DNA of 64,000 nt from Chitinophaga filiformis (GCF_900102545.1 NZ_FNBN01000002.1:284264-348263), one strand, 5' to 3'. Shown: positions 46,025 through 55,680, counted from the stretch's first letter. Made by a program: numbers and translations. The notes: a model not told the origin generated them from the letters alone.

Positions 46025-47947
46025 ATGAGATCCATTACAAAACAACTACTCTGTGCAGTCACCTGCCTGTCTATACTAATACAACCTTCCTGTAAGAAAT
46101 ACCTGGACGTCGTGCCCGACGATGTAGCCACACTGGAAAGTGCGTTCGCTAATGCTAACGAAACGCAGGCCTATTTATTCGGCTGTTATGCCACATTGCA
46201 GGCGCTTACAGATATACGCAGGAACGCTGGCTTTACTACATCAGGAGAAGTAATGTTCCCTTATCCCCTGCAGGACCAGACCACATTGGGTGGTGGCGGT
46301 GGCGATGCCGGCTTCAGTATCATACGCGGCTTGCAGAACAGTGCTAATCCTTTGCTGAACTACTGGGATGGTTATAACATGGGCCTGAATATGTGGCAGG
46401 CCATCAGGAAATGTAACATCTTCCTGGAGAACTCGCACAGAGCACCAGACCTGCCTGAGTTCCAGCGCAAAAGATGGGATGCGGAAGCCAAATTTCTGAA
46501 AGCATATTTCCACTACTGGCTGATCAGGATGTATGGTCCTATTCCCATTGTGGATGCAAATCTTCCGGTAAATGCTTCTATCGACGAAGTACGGATCAAA
46601 CAACAACCGGTAGATTCCTGCTTTAATTATGTAGTGCGACTACTGGATGAGGCAATCGTTGATCTGCCTCCTGTTATCCAGAACCTCGCGGCAGAACAGG
46701 GCCGTATCAGTGGTACTATCGCGAAGGCGGTGAAGGCAGAAGTACTCGTTACACAAGCCAGCCCATTGTTCAACGGCAATCCTGACTATGCTTCCATGAA
46801 AAGAGGCGATGGTACAAGATTGTTTGCTTCAGAATATGATGATCAGAAATGGGCACGTGCCATGAACGCCTGTAAAGAAGCCATTGATGCGGCAACAAGT
46901 GCAGGCGCAGACCTGTATCAGCTCAGGATTTCCGGAGGTGTGGTGCATATGTCAGACATCACACGCAGGATGCTTACCATACAGGGTGCATTTGTAGACA
47001 GCTGGAATACGGAACAGGTGTGGACGCTCAATCCGCAGTTCGGATGGCAGTATATGGCCTCTCCCCGTGTAACCGCAGAAGCGGCAGCTAACGTGTTCGC
47101 CGTGTACTCCAATTTCTCTGTTCCTATCGGACAGTCAGAATTATTCTATAGCAGCAATGGTGTGCCTATCAATGAAGACAGGCTCTGGGACTATAAGAAC
47201 CGTTATAAACTACAGGCGGGCGATGATGCGCATGCCTATTACATCAAGAAGGGATATACTACTGTAAAGGGCAACTTTAACAGAGAACCGCGCTATTACG
47301 CGGATGTTGCTTTTGATGGTAGCGTATGGTTCGGATCGGGCAACCTGGACGATAACAATCCTAATTATGTGAATGCTGTGAATGGCTTTGCTGCTCCTCC
47401 TGACCAGCTGCGTTATAACGCAACAGGTTACTGGGCGAAGAAACTGGTGCCTTATCAAACTACCTTCGGACAAAACAGTGTACAACAGAATTATTCCTGG
47501 CCTTTCATGCGATTGACGGGCCTCTGGCTGCTATATGCAGAGTGCCTGAATGAAGTGAATGGACCTGGTGAAGAAGTCTATAAATGGATTGACAAAGTGA
47601 GGGAAAGAGCTGGTTTGCAGGGTGTAGTCACCTCCTGGTCGCAGTATTCCACCAACCCTAATAAATACAATTCCAAAGATGGCTTACGGGCTATCATTCA
47701 CCAGGAAAGAAGAATTGAAACAGCTTTCGAAGGACAGGCAGGCTGGGATCTCCGCAGATGGAAAGAGCTGCAGAATGTGTTAAGTACTCCACTGCTCGGC
47801 TGGAATGTATTCAATAGGACAACTGAAGGTTATTATCAGATAAGGATCGCGCAGCAAACAGCCTTTGGACTTAAGAACTACCTGTACCCGATACAGGACT
47901 ACGATCTTCTGACCAATCCTAACCTGGTGCAAACGCTTTACTGGTAA
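46025..47947 (+). CDS. SusD/RagB-family outer-membrane lipoprotein
   Basis: The 640-aa lipoprotein (lipobox ILIQPSC, then KKYLDVVPDDVATLESAF) carries the SusD pattern: AKFLKAYFHYWLIRMYGPIP in the TPR core, WLLYAECLNEVNG, and ERRIETAFEGQAGWDLRRW near the end. It starts 25 bp after SusC. It is long for the family, with large insertions between about residues 240 and 500 that probably shape the glycan-binding site. It pairs with the SusC at 42757. Confidence 0.92.
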   Translation: MRSITKQLLCAVTCLSILIQPSCKKYLDVVPDDVATLESAFANANETQAYLFGCYATLQALTDIRRNAGFTTSGEVMFPYPLQDQTTLGGGGGDAGFSIIRGLQNSANPLLNYWDGYNMGLNMWQAIRKCNIFLENSHRAPDLPEFQRKRWDAEAKFLKAYFHYWLIRMYGPIPIVDANLPVNASIDEVRIKQQPVDSCFNYVVRLLDEAIVDLPPVIQNLAAEQGRISGTIAKAVKAEVLVTQASPLFNGNPDYASMKRGDGTRLFASEYDDQKWARAMNACKEAIDAATSAGADLYQLRISGGVVHMSDITRRMLTIQGAFVDSWNTEQVWTLNPQFGWQYMASPRVTAEAAANVFAVYSNFSVPIGQSELFYSSNGVPINEDRLWDYKNRYKLQAGDDAHAYYIKKGYTTVKGNFNREPRYYADVAFDGSVWFGSGNLDDNNPNYVNAVNGFAAPPDQLRYNATGYWAKKLVPYQTTFGQNSVQQNYSWPFMRLTGLWLLYAECLNEVNGPGEEVYKWIDKVRERAGLQGVVTSWSQYSTNPNKYNSKDGLRAIIHQERRIETAFEGQAGWDLRRWKELQNVLSTPLLGWNVFNRTTEGYYQIRIAQQTAFGLKNYLYPIQDYDLLTNPNLVQTLYW

Positions 47948-47979
47948 AGCATATCCATCTACTATATTAATTATCACGT

Positions 47980-49239
47980 ATGAATTACAGCAAGCATCAT
48001 ATATATCAACTTTTATTACTGCTGATACTCGTGGCCGCACTGCCACTGTCCTGCAAAAGACTGGATGGTTACAACGAAATAGTTTCTACCGACATGACGA
48101 AACCCGGCGTAGTGACCGATGTGAAAGTGGTGAATTTCAATGGCGGCGCCTATATCACTTATAAAGTGCCTAATTCACCCAATATCCTTTACGTACAGGC
48201 AGAGTATAAGATCAATGATAAGACGAGCAGACAGGCAAAGTCTTCCTATTACTCTGATAGCATTACAGTAAGTGGTTTTGCGAAAAGCCAGGATTATGAA
48301 GTGGTGTTACGCACCGTTAGCCGCGCGCAGGTATCTTCTGAACCAGTATCGGTAACAGTGCATCCGGATACACCTCCTTATCTGCTCACCCGTCCTACGA
48401 TAACAATGCAGCAGGATTTCGGTGGTGTGAACATCACCTGTCTTAACAAGACCAACGCTAATCTTGGTATCATTACTGTTGCGCCTGACGCTACTAATAC
48501 GTACCAGATCATCGCACAGAATTATACCGACGAGCATACTATTTCATTCAGCCTCAGAGGCTATGACACCATCCCACATCGATTCGGTGTGTATATCACA
48601 GACCAGTGGGGTAACATCTCTGATACCTTGTTTTCTACCATTACACCTGTCTTCGAAGCCCAGATGGATAAGTCATTATTCCAGTCATACCCCTTAGGAA
48701 CAGACGCCAGAACCGGCTTTGGTTGGGTGATCCAGTATCTCTGGAATGGTACCGCACAATCGCCCGGTTATCATACAGAACAACCAATTCAGCCATTGGT
48801 ATGGCCCGCGGTGATCACATTCGATATGGGTAAGGCAGCGAGGTTAAGTCGCTACACGATCTGGAACAGGGGAATAGATGGCAGTGGCAACTGGTTATGG
48901 CAGGCAGGCGCGCCGCAGCGATGGGTATTGTGGGGACGGGAAGATCAGCCTGTGGATGAGACCATGCCTGATGAAAACAATCTGCCTCCTGTAGGCGGTC
49001 AGACACCTAAGGGCTGGATCAACCTGGGTGTTTTCGATGCACCGGCTAAGCCATCCAAACTGCCTAATCCCCAGTATACCAGTGCAGATCTCGCATTCTG
49101 GAACGCCGGCTTCAGTTACAATTTTCCGCTGAACTTACCCAAGGTAAGGTACATGCGCTTTGAATGCCTTTCCAATATGGCACAGACAAATAACTTTTTC
49201 AACGTGACAGAGCTGACCTTCTGGGGAGATCCGAGATAA
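47980..49239 (+). CDS. Surface lipoprotein with discoidin-type C-terminus (DUF4959/DUF5000-like)
   Basis: The 419-aa lipoprotein has lipobox LPLSC. The N-terminal part (about 30-125) looks like an Ig or FN3-type domain (PGVVTDVKVVNFNGGAYITY). The C-terminal part (about 240-419) has the jelly-roll pattern of DUF5000/F5-8 type C domains (ITFDMGKAARLSRYTIWNR, VRYMRFECL, NVTELTFWGD). It is 32 bp after SusD and very likely a surface glycan-binding protein of this PUL. Its end resembles that of the next protein, indicating a duplicated architecture. Confidence 0.78.
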   Translation: MNYSKHHIYQLLLLLILVAALPLSCKRLDGYNEIVSTDMTKPGVVTDVKVVNFNGGAYITYKVPNSPNILYVQAEYKINDKTSRQAKSSYYSDSITVSGFAKSQDYEVVLRTVSRAQVSSEPVSVTVHPDTPPYLLTRPTITMQQDFGGVNITCLNKTNANLGIITVAPDATNTYQIIAQNYTDEHTISFSLRGYDTIPHRFGVYITDQWGNISDTLFSTITPVFEAQMDKSLFQSYPLGTDARTGFGWVIQYLWNGTAQSPGYHTEQPIQPLVWPAVITFDMGKAARLSRYTIWNRGIDGSGNWLWQAGAPQRWVLWGREDQPVDETMPDENNLPPVGGQTPKGWINLGVFDAPAKPSKLPNPQYTSADLAFWNAGFSYNFPLNLPKVRYMRFECLSNMAQTNNFFNVTELTFWGDPR

Positions 49240-49261
49240 TAACACCTTAAATGGCAGAAAA

Positions 49262-50482
49262 ATGAAACGCTATCATACAAACAAACTATACCTGCTCGCC
49301 TGCTTCATCGTATTGCTGGCCTGTAGTAAGAAACCAACTGATTACCGCGAATTCCTCGGAGGCGAAGAGCTGGTCTATCCGGGTGCGATCAGTAATGCAA
49401 AGGTAATCCCGGGTAATAATCGTCTGCAGCTGATCTGGCAACCCAGTCCCGATCCAAGTGTTGTGAAATACATGGTGTACTGGAATAACAAAGCTGACTC
49501 GCTCACGGTCAATTCCACTACACACAATACCAGCGATACTGTCAGATGTACGATATCCGGTCTGTCAGAATATGTGTACTCATTCATCATATACTCTTAT
49601 GATGCAAAAGGCAACAGGTCTGTCGCCACAGAGATCAGCAATGCAAGGGTATATGGCTCCGTGTATACAGCAACGCTCAACAACAGGTTGAGCAACCCGG
49701 AAAACCCTTATACCATCAATGACGATAACTCCGTTATCCTGCGGTTTGCAACACCAGATACGATTAATATCGCCACCGCACTGAAATATACCAGCCAGAG
49801 CGGACAGGAGGTACAGGTATCGCTTTTACCTGATGAAGATTCCATCAAACTAACGGATTATAAATTCGGTACGCCGATCGTGTATAAGTCTTCCTATATT
49901 CCCGTAACAGGAGCACTGGATACTTTCTACACCTTGCAGAATGATACTTTTCCTACTATCTTCAGACTGGTACAGTGCGACAAAAGCATCTTCAGTGAAT
50001 TGAGTCTTTATGGAGATATGGGGATCTTCCAGTCTGATACCCGGGTAAGTAAGTTGTGGGATGGATCTGTTGGTCCGCAGGGGTATCCGAACATATTCCA
50101 CAGTGACGGAAACAGTGGAATGCCAAGGGTACTTAGCTTTGATATGGGCAAAGTTTACAACAACCTGGGCACGATAGAAGAAACGGGCAGGGATTGTTGT
50201 AATAATCCCGATCAGTTTGAAGTGTGGGGCATTGCAGACATTAGCAATGCGGTACCGGAACTGGATTCCCGTGATGGAGGCTGGAAAGCGGCCATGCAGG
50301 CAAAAGGCTGGACATTGCTGAAAGAAGTGATCAGAACAGATAATGGCAATGCACCTTATAAAACAACACTGATGAGCAATCCACCACCGGTGCGTTATAT
50401 CCGTATCAGGGTGCTGCACAATGCCAATGGAGAAAACAATTATGTAAATATGTCAGAAATCACGTTCTGGAATAAAGAATAA
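49262..50482 (+). CDS. Surface lipoprotein, DUF4998-like with discoidin-type C-terminus
   Basis: This 406-aa lipoprotein has lipobox VLLAC and the segment YPGAISNAKVIPGNNRLQL, typical of DUF4998 (about 30-200, two FN3-like modules). Its C-terminal jelly-roll region (VLSFDMGKVYNN, VRYIRIRVL, NMSEITFWN) parallels the preceding protein. The two probably bind glycan together at the cell surface. It follows the preceding gene after 22 bp and precedes the GH95 gene by 21 bp, so it is within the same operon. Confidence 0.78.
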   Translation: MKRYHTNKLYLLACFIVLLACSKKPTDYREFLGGEELVYPGAISNAKVIPGNNRLQLIWQPSPDPSVVKYMVYWNNKADSLTVNSTTHNTSDTVRCTISGLSEYVYSFIIYSYDAKGNRSVATEISNARVYGSVYTATLNNRLSNPENPYTINDDNSVILRFATPDTINIATALKYTSQSGQEVQVSLLPDEDSIKLTDYKFGTPIVYKSSYIPVTGALDTFYTLQNDTFPTIFRLVQCDKSIFSELSLYGDMGIFQSDTRVSKLWDGSVGPQGYPNIFHSDGNSGMPRVLSFDMGKVYNNLGTIEETGRDCCNNPDQFEVWGIADISNAVPELDSRDGGWKAAMQAKGWTLLKEVIRTDNGNAPYKTTLMSNPPPVRYIRIRVLHNANGENNYVNMSEITFWNKE

Positions 50483-50503
50483 TTAACACAAGTTACAGGT
50501 CTC

Positions 50504-52831
50504 ATGATGTTTAGAAGATGTATTATCACCCTTATCATTACAGCGTTGCCGGCAGCATTTTGTGCCGCACAAAGCAATGCATTGGAATTAAGGTATGACA
50601 AGCCCGCAAAGGTATGGGAGGAAACCCTGCCCCTTGGTAATGGCCGTATGGGCATGATGCCTGACGGAGGTATCACTACAGAAAAGATCGTTCTGAACGA
50701 TATTACTCTCTGGTCGGGTGGGCCACAGGATGCCAACAATTATGAAGCCTATAAGCAATTGCCGCGCATCCGGCAGTTGCTGAAAGAAGGCCGGAATGAT
50801 GAGGCACAAGCGCTGATGGACAAAGACTTCATCTGCACGGGCAAAGGCTCTGGTAGCGTACCTTTTGGCTGTTACCAGGTATTGGGCGAATTAGAGATAC
50901 AATTTGAAGGCGCAGGTAGCGGCACACCTGAACAGTATGAAAGAACCCTGTCACTCGATAAGGCAATCGCTACCTGCAGCTATCAGGCAGATGGTGTTAC
51001 CTACCGCCGTGAATATTTTACCAGCTTTGGAGATGATCTTGGTATGATCCGGCTGACAGCAGATCAACCCGGGAAACTCAATTGTCGCGTGACCATGAGC
51101 AGGCCTGAAAGATCAGCTTCCCGCACAAGCGGCAATGCACTGGAACTATATGGACAACTGGATAATGGTACAGATGGCAAAGGCATGCAATACCAGGCTG
51201 TGGTAAAAGCCAGTTCCAAAGACGGGGCTATCAGTACAGAAGGCAATGCCCTGGTGATCAGGAATGCTACAGAAATCATTTTTTATGTGGCCGCCGGTAC
51301 GGATTTCAGGAATCCTGACTTTAAAAATAAGATCAGTCAGACATTGGCGGCTGCTATGAAAAAAAGCTATGCAATCCAACGGAAGCAGCATATCAACAAC
51401 TACGGTAAACTGTTTAACAGAGTACAGTTAAGTCTCGGGAAAGGCAGCGCCAGCACATTAACAACAGACAAGCGGCTGGCAGCCTTTTACAACAATTCCT
51501 CGGCTGACAATGAACTGCCGGTACTCTTTTACCAGTTTGGCCGTTACCTGCTGATCTCCAGTACAAGACCCGGTCTGCTTCCACCCAATTTACAGGGACT
51601 CTGGGCCAACCAGGTACAAACGCCGTGGAATGGCGACTATCATCTCGACGTGAATGTACAGATGAACCACTGGCCGGTAGAAGTGTCTAATCTTTCAGAA
51701 CTGAACCTGCCGCTGGCATCTCTGGTAAAGGGATTGGTGGAACCAGGCAAAAGAACGGCCCGTGCTTATTATAATGCACCGGGTTGGGTAGCGCATGTAA
51801 TCACCAATATATGGGGCTTTACAGAACCGGGAGAAAGCGCTTCCTGGGGAGCCACGAAATCGGGTTCAGGATGGCTGTCCAACAATCTGTGGGAGCATTA
51901 TGCGTATACCAACGACAGGCAATACCTGGCGGATATCTATCCCGTGATAAAAGAATCCGCTGTGTTCTACAACAGCCTATTGATCAAAGATGAAAAGACA
52001 GGCTGGCTGGTGATGTCTCCCTCCTCTTCTCCGGAGAATGCGTTCTATTTGCCGAATGGCAAGCATGCGAGTATCTGTATCGGTGCTACTATCGATAACC
52101 AGATCGTACGCGACCTGTTTAATAATGTGATCAGCGCATCGGCTACATTGGGTAAGGACACAGCATTCAGGAGAGAGCTGCAGCAAAAGCTTGCGCTGTT
52201 GCCACCTCCCGGTGTGATCTCCAAAGACGGCAGGATTATGGAGTGGCTGGAAGATTATAAGGAAACCGATCCGCAGCACAGGCATATCTCGCACTTATGG
52301 GGATTGTATCCTGCCTCATTGATCACTGCGGAAAATACACCTGATCTGGCAACAGCTGCAAAGAAAACGCTGGAAGTAAGAGGTGATGATGGTCCCAGTT
52401 GGACCATTGCCTATAAACTGTTATTCTGGGCAAGACTGCAGGATGGCAACCGCTCGTTCAAGCTCTTACGGGAACTGCTGAAACCAACGGCCAGGACCGA
52501 TATCAACTATGGTGCAGGTGGGGGTGTATACGCGAATATGTTATCCGCAGGCCCGCCTTTCCAGATAGACGGCAACTTCGGAGCGACGGCCGGTATTGCA
52601 GAAATGCTTTTACAGAGCCATGCAGGCGTTATCAACCTGTTGCCGGCAGTTCCTGATCAGTGGAAAGCGGAAGGCGCTGTAAAGGGCTTAAAAGCGCGTG
52701 GGAATTTCACTGTGGACTTTGCATGGAAAGATGGTAAGGTGATTAGTTATAAGGTGACATCTCCTACACCACGTAAGGTGAAAGTAAACATCAATGGTGT
52801 GGTTAAAGAGGTTACTGCCAGTAAAATCTGA
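50504..52831 (+). CDS. GH95-family alpha-L-fucosidase/galactosidase
   Basis: The 775-aa secreted enzyme (signal peptide ending AFCAAQ) has the GH95 N-terminal beta-sandwich (RYDKPAKVWEETLPLGNGRM, LNDITLWSGGP) and the alpha/alpha6 catalytic domain. Expected functional residues are N384 in DVNVQMNHWP, the acid Glu580 in IMEWLEDY, HRHISHLWGLYP, and Asp689 in QIDGNFGATAG. The position two before N384, usually Asn in the fucosidases I remember (N-x-N), appears here as Asp382. GH95 enzymes remove alpha-1,2-linked L-fucose or L-galactose by inversion. It ends the PUL controlled by the AraC regulator. Confidence 0.9.
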   Translation: MMFRRCIITLIITALPAAFCAAQSNALELRYDKPAKVWEETLPLGNGRMGMMPDGGITTEKIVLNDITLWSGGPQDANNYEAYKQLPRIRQLLKEGRNDEAQALMDKDFICTGKGSGSVPFGCYQVLGELEIQFEGAGSGTPEQYERTLSLDKAIATCSYQADGVTYRREYFTSFGDDLGMIRLTADQPGKLNCRVTMSRPERSASRTSGNALELYGQLDNGTDGKGMQYQAVVKASSKDGAISTEGNALVIRNATEIIFYVAAGTDFRNPDFKNKISQTLAAAMKKSYAIQRKQHINNYGKLFNRVQLSLGKGSASTLTTDKRLAAFYNNSSADNELPVLFYQFGRYLLISSTRPGLLPPNLQGLWANQVQTPWNGDYHLDVNVQMNHWPVEVSNLSELNLPLASLVKGLVEPGKRTARAYYNAPGWVAHVITNIWGFTEPGESASWGATKSGSGWLSNNLWEHYAYTNDRQYLADIYPVIKESAVFYNSLLIKDEKTGWLVMSPSSSPENAFYLPNGKHASICIGATIDNQIVRDLFNNVISASATLGKDTAFRRELQQKLALLPPPGVISKDGRIMEWLEDYKETDPQHRHISHLWGLYPASLITAENTPDLATAAKKTLEVRGDDGPSWTIAYKLLFWARLQDGNRSFKLLRELLKPTARTDINYGAGGGVYANMLSAGPPFQIDGNFGATAGIAEMLLQSHAGVINLLPAVPDQWKAEGAVKGLKARGNFTVDFAWKDGKVISYKVTSPTPRKVKVNINGVVKEVTASKI

Positions 52832-53050
52832 TTTGCATGATACAAAGGACGTTCGCTATCCTTTAGAACAGGGCGCGGGGTTCCGGGAGAGATGTGATTT
52901 CAGATGCCTGTGTTGTTCCTGCTTACATAAGGCACGGATGATTACAGGGTATGTGACACATGTTAGCAGAAGCATCGGACTGGGTTAAAGAGCTTTGTTG
53001 CAGGCAAGGAAAGCGGTGTAAAACAAATGATCATCATATCCTGATAAGAG

Positions 53051-53079
53051 CAGGCTGTCCGGATTTCTGAGACAGCCTG
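53051..53079 (-). terminator. Terminator-like hairpin, GCTGTCTCA family
   Basis: Arms CAGGCTGTC/GACAGCCTG (53051-53059 with 53071-53079) form a 9-bp stem. Read on the minus strand it begins CAGGCTGTCTCA, the form shared with 54039-54070 and 8563-8598. It lies in the 428-bp gap between the GH95 gene and a convergent membrane-protein gene, and no other feature is seen there. Confidence 0.55.
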
Positions 53080-53259
53080 TTCACTGCCTTATCAATAGTT
53101 AATTCAAACCGGCGTATAGGAATAATAACTTTATCCAATCAATAAGATCCTAAATCAGCAGATAAGCCTGCGTACATGAAAATAATCTAATCAATATAAG
53201 CGGTTGCAAATGAAAAAATTAAATTCTTCTATAGTTGAATTTTATTCCCTACATTTATG

Positions 53260-53931
53260 TTAGCTATCTGGATTTCTGGATTTCGTGATTGCAAATATTA
53301 TCACAATAATTAAAGTAATCTGAATAGTGGCATTTAGGATATAGTTATAGTTCCAGTTGTTTCCTAGGGTAGGTATTAAATTCATCAAAGAGTTTAATGC
53401 AATGGTTACTAATCCGAATATGATTAGCGCTACAATTACACCTCCAATTCTTTGCGAAACGGTGTAATCACTACTAAACATTAGTACTGGAATTAAAACG
53501 AGTCCGAGAAGAACGAAAATGCCACTAGCCGAAGCTAAAAACAATAAATCATTTCTTATGGACATATTTGCTGCTGTCTTTGTCGTAGTGACTGTTCTTG
53601 GAGGGGTTACGCTTTTCTTCCTGGATTTCAACCCCCATGATTTTGTTAAAAAGTTAAAGAGAGTGAAGGAGTAAGGCTCTTTCATTACAACTGTATGCCT
53701 AAGATTCATTGCATCAGCCCTTCCGCAAGAATCAATCTTTTCGCTATTTATTATTTCGGTTAGTTTACAGAAATTTTCCACCTTCTTGTTGACCCTATAG
53801 TAGTATGCAAATCCCAGCAAGTCATTGGCAAGGTAAACGCATAACACAATGATCAAAATTGTGATAAGCCGTTGTGGCAAAGTACGCTCACTTTTGGTAA
53901 ACCATTCTGCTAAAGTATCAAATGCGCTCAT
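53260..53931 (-). CDS. Membrane protein of unknown function
   Basis: I do not recognise this 223-aa protein. It has one N-terminal membrane helix (about 22-42), a hydrophilic domain (about 45-128) with three cysteines and a Lys/Ser/Thr-rich stretch, and then three more helices (about 130-152, 160-182, 197-218). The tail is polar. The gene is AT-rich compared with the PUL genes and stands alone, about 155 bp downstream of the SDR gene's end on the same strand. No motif suggests transport or catalysis. Confidence 0.6.
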   Translation of the reverse strand: MSAFDTLAEWFTKSERTLPQRLITILIIVLCVYLANDLLGFAYYYRVNKKVENFCKLTEIINSEKIDSCGRADAMNLRHTVVMKEPYSFTLFNFLTKSWGLKSRKKSVTPPRTVTTTKTAANMSIRNDLLFLASASGIFVLLGLVLIPVLMFSSDYTVSQRIGGVIVALIIFGLVTIALNSLMNLIPTLGNNWNYNYILNATIQITLIIVIIFAITKSRNPDS

Positions 53932-54038
53932 GTCTGTTATTTAATAACGTTGTTGGCATGAGGCTATGATGTCTATTTCATTGAAAAGAATGCAAGATAG
54001 GAAAAATACGCGCCTTGGCGGCCTCTGAAATAAATAAT

Positions 54039-54070
54039 GACAGGCCGTCCAAATTTTAAGACAGCCTGTC
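54039..54070 (-). terminator. Terminator of the SDR gene, GCTGTCTYA family
   Basis: Arms GACAGGC/GCCTGTC (54039-54045 with 54064-54070) extend inward with one mismatch. On the minus strand the hairpin is followed by an AT-rich run (TCATTATTTATTTCA). It lies 15 bp after the SDR stop codon. Confidence 0.7.
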
Positions 54071-54085
54071 TTCCGTTCACCGTTT

Positions 54086-54880
54086 TTATATGATCGTATT
54101 CAGCACACCTCCGTCTGCACGCAAGGCCGCTCCGTTAGTAGCGAGAGAAAGAGGGCTGGAAAGATAAACTGCCAGATGCGCGATCTCTTCTGGTTGTATA
54201 AATCGCTGTAATAATGAAGTAGGGTTTAAGGCCTTTATCAGGTCTGCTTTCGCTTCTTCCACGTTCCGGCCTTGTGCAGCGGATATTTGCTCCACAGCAC
54301 CGGCAACACCTTCGGAGTAGGTGGGTCCACCGATGATTGTGTTGACAGTAACACCGGTATTCTTCGTCAGCTGTGACAGACCGCGACTGACAGATAGCAT
54401 CGCGGTTTTAGTCATTCCGTAGTGGATCATGTTCTCAGGGATATTAATACCGGATTCACTGCTGATAAAGATTATCCGGCCCCAGTTCCGTTTCAGCATT
54501 TTAGCTAACAAGTCCCTTGACAGGCGCACGCCACTCATTACATTCACCTCAAAGAATTTTGCCCAGTCGCTGTCTTCTATGTCGAAAAATGGTCTGAGTT
54601 CAAAGATACCAACGTTATTTACGAGAATGTCGATATCCGGCAATGCTTTCAACAGCCGATCCACTTCTTCAGGGTCAGCAAAATTCGCCGGAATGCCTGA
54701 TACATCCGCTCCTGGTATCTCCTGTTTCAACTTCCTCTGTGCCATATCAATCTTTTCCCGGGTTCTTCCATTGATGATAACCTTTGCTCCTTCAGCCAGC
54801 AATTGTTTTGCAATGGCGAAGCCAATGCCTTGTGTCGATCCGCTGACAAAGGCCGTCTTAGATTTCAATTGTAAATCCAT
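54086..54880 (-). CDS. SDR-family oxidoreductase under TetR control
   Basis: The 264-aa cytoplasmic dehydrogenase has cofactor motif SGSTQGIGFA, NNVG, the catalytic Ser in FISSESG and Y-G-M-T-K. Loop residues after the active site (GGPTYSEGVAG) and the closing ALRADGGVLNTI are typical of SDRs annotated as 3-oxoacyl-ACP reductase-like, but fatty-acid synthesis is unlikely in this isolated setting. It lies 73 bp downstream of the TetR gene on the same strand. Its promoter carries the same palindrome as the TetR promoter, so it is the probable TetR target. The substrate is unknown. Confidence 0.87.
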   Translation of the reverse strand: MDLQLKSKTAFVSGSTQGIGFAIAKQLLAEGAKVIINGRTREKIDMAQRKLKQEIPGADVSGIPANFADPEEVDRLLKALPDIDILVNNVGIFELRPFFDIEDSDWAKFFEVNVMSGVRLSRDLLAKMLKRNWGRIIFISSESGINIPENMIHYGMTKTAMLSVSRGLSQLTKNTGVTVNTIIGGPTYSEGVAGAVEQISAAQGRNVEEAKADLIKALNPTSLLQRFIQPEEIAHLAVYLSSPLSLATNGAALRADGGVLNTII

Positions 54881-54921
54881 AAGTGTTTATATTCCATAGT
54901 TTAGTATAGCTATATCATTTC

Positions 54922-54937
54922 TGTATTGATCACTACA
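54922..54937. promoter_or_regulatory. TetR operator in the SDR promoter
   Basis: On the minus strand TGTAGTGATCAATACA is a 16-bp palindrome with one symmetric mismatch, 41 bp upstream of the SDR ATG. A 21-bp stretch around it is repeated with one change at 55569-55584 in front of the TetR gene. Confidence 0.72.
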
Positions 54938-54953
54938 AAAATGATCAAAAAAA

Positions 54954-55535
54954 TCAGCTGATGATTTCCAGCTGCATTTCAATCTGTTTGCTGAGGATCT
55001 TCCGGTCCGGGTACATGCGTCGGGTAACGTTCATCCCATTCCAGAGTGTGATCAGGTAACGTCCAAGGATCTCCGGGTTGGTCTGGTTCTTTAGCGTACC
55101 GTTCTTTTGTGCCTTTCTGATGGTTGCGGTAAAAAATTGTTCCACTTCTTTCAGGATCGTGATAGCTTCCTCTTCCAGCTCACTATCCAGACAGGCCATT
55201 TCAACGACGGTATTGACGATGATACAGCCCAGCAAATGCGTTTCCTTGTCGTCCTTAGCCATACTACGGAAGAAGTCTTTGATCAGTTCAACAGGAGCTC
55301 TACTGTGCTCCAGCTCTTCCCTGAACTGGTTAAAAGCTTCCCTTCTCTGCTGAATGGCTTTTCTGAATAGTTCCTTTTTTCCGCCTTTAAAAGCATGATA
55401 AAAGCTGCCGCTACCAAGGCCGGTAGCTTCGAGGATATCTTCCAGTGAAGTGGCGGTAAACCCTTTGGCCCAAAAGACTTTCTGCGCTTTGGATAGTACG
55501 TCTTTGTTGTCGTATATGCTGGGTCTACCTCTCAT
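54954..55535 (-). CDS. TetR/AcrR-family transcriptional repressor
   Basis: This 193-aa protein has a standard N-terminal HTH (about 9-55: SKAQKVFWAKGFTATSLEDI, LGSGSFYHAFKGGKKELF) and a helical ligand domain with the segment THLLGCIIVNTVVEMACLD. This resembles the YcdC/NemR-like TetRs whose conserved Cys can sense electrophiles; a Cys is present in LLGCIIVN. It probably represses itself and the SDR gene 73 bp downstream, since both promoters share one palindrome. This gives a simple inducible detoxification-type unit; that function is inferred. Confidence 0.9.
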   Translation of the reverse strand: MRGRPSIYDNKDVLSKAQKVFWAKGFTATSLEDILEATGLGSGSFYHAFKGGKKELFRKAIQQRREAFNQFREELEHSRAPVELIKDFFRSMAKDDKETHLLGCIIVNTVVEMACLDSELEEEAITILKEVEQFFTATIRKAQKNGTLKNQTNPEILGRYLITLWNGMNVTRRMYPDRKILSKQIEMQLEIIS

Positions 55536-55568
55536 TTCTTCTGCTTTTTCTCAGGGAAAAAATATTTT

Positions 55569-55584
55569 TGTATTGTTCACTACA
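55569..55584. promoter_or_regulatory. TetR operator in its own promoter
   Basis: On the minus strand TGTAGTGAACAATACA lies 33 bp upstream of the TetR ATG and differs from the copy at 54922-54937 by one base. Flanking bases (ATTTT before it) are also shared, which supports a conserved site. Confidence 0.72.
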
Positions 55585-55680
55585 AAAATAGGGAAATTTC
55601 TAAAATAGGAGGATTTTTTTTGGCTGATTAATGACGTATCGTCTTCGTGTTAAACGCCAATGGTATCATTCGCTACGATA

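Noticed and set aside
49850..50419. 189-residue minus-strand frame opposite the DUF4998-like lipoprotein
   Set aside because: It is fully covered by a gene with signal peptide and conserved domains; no independent evidence.
52794..52988. Short plus-strand frame after the GH95 gene
   Set aside because: It starts inside GH95 in another frame and shows no family pattern; the gap looks non-coding.
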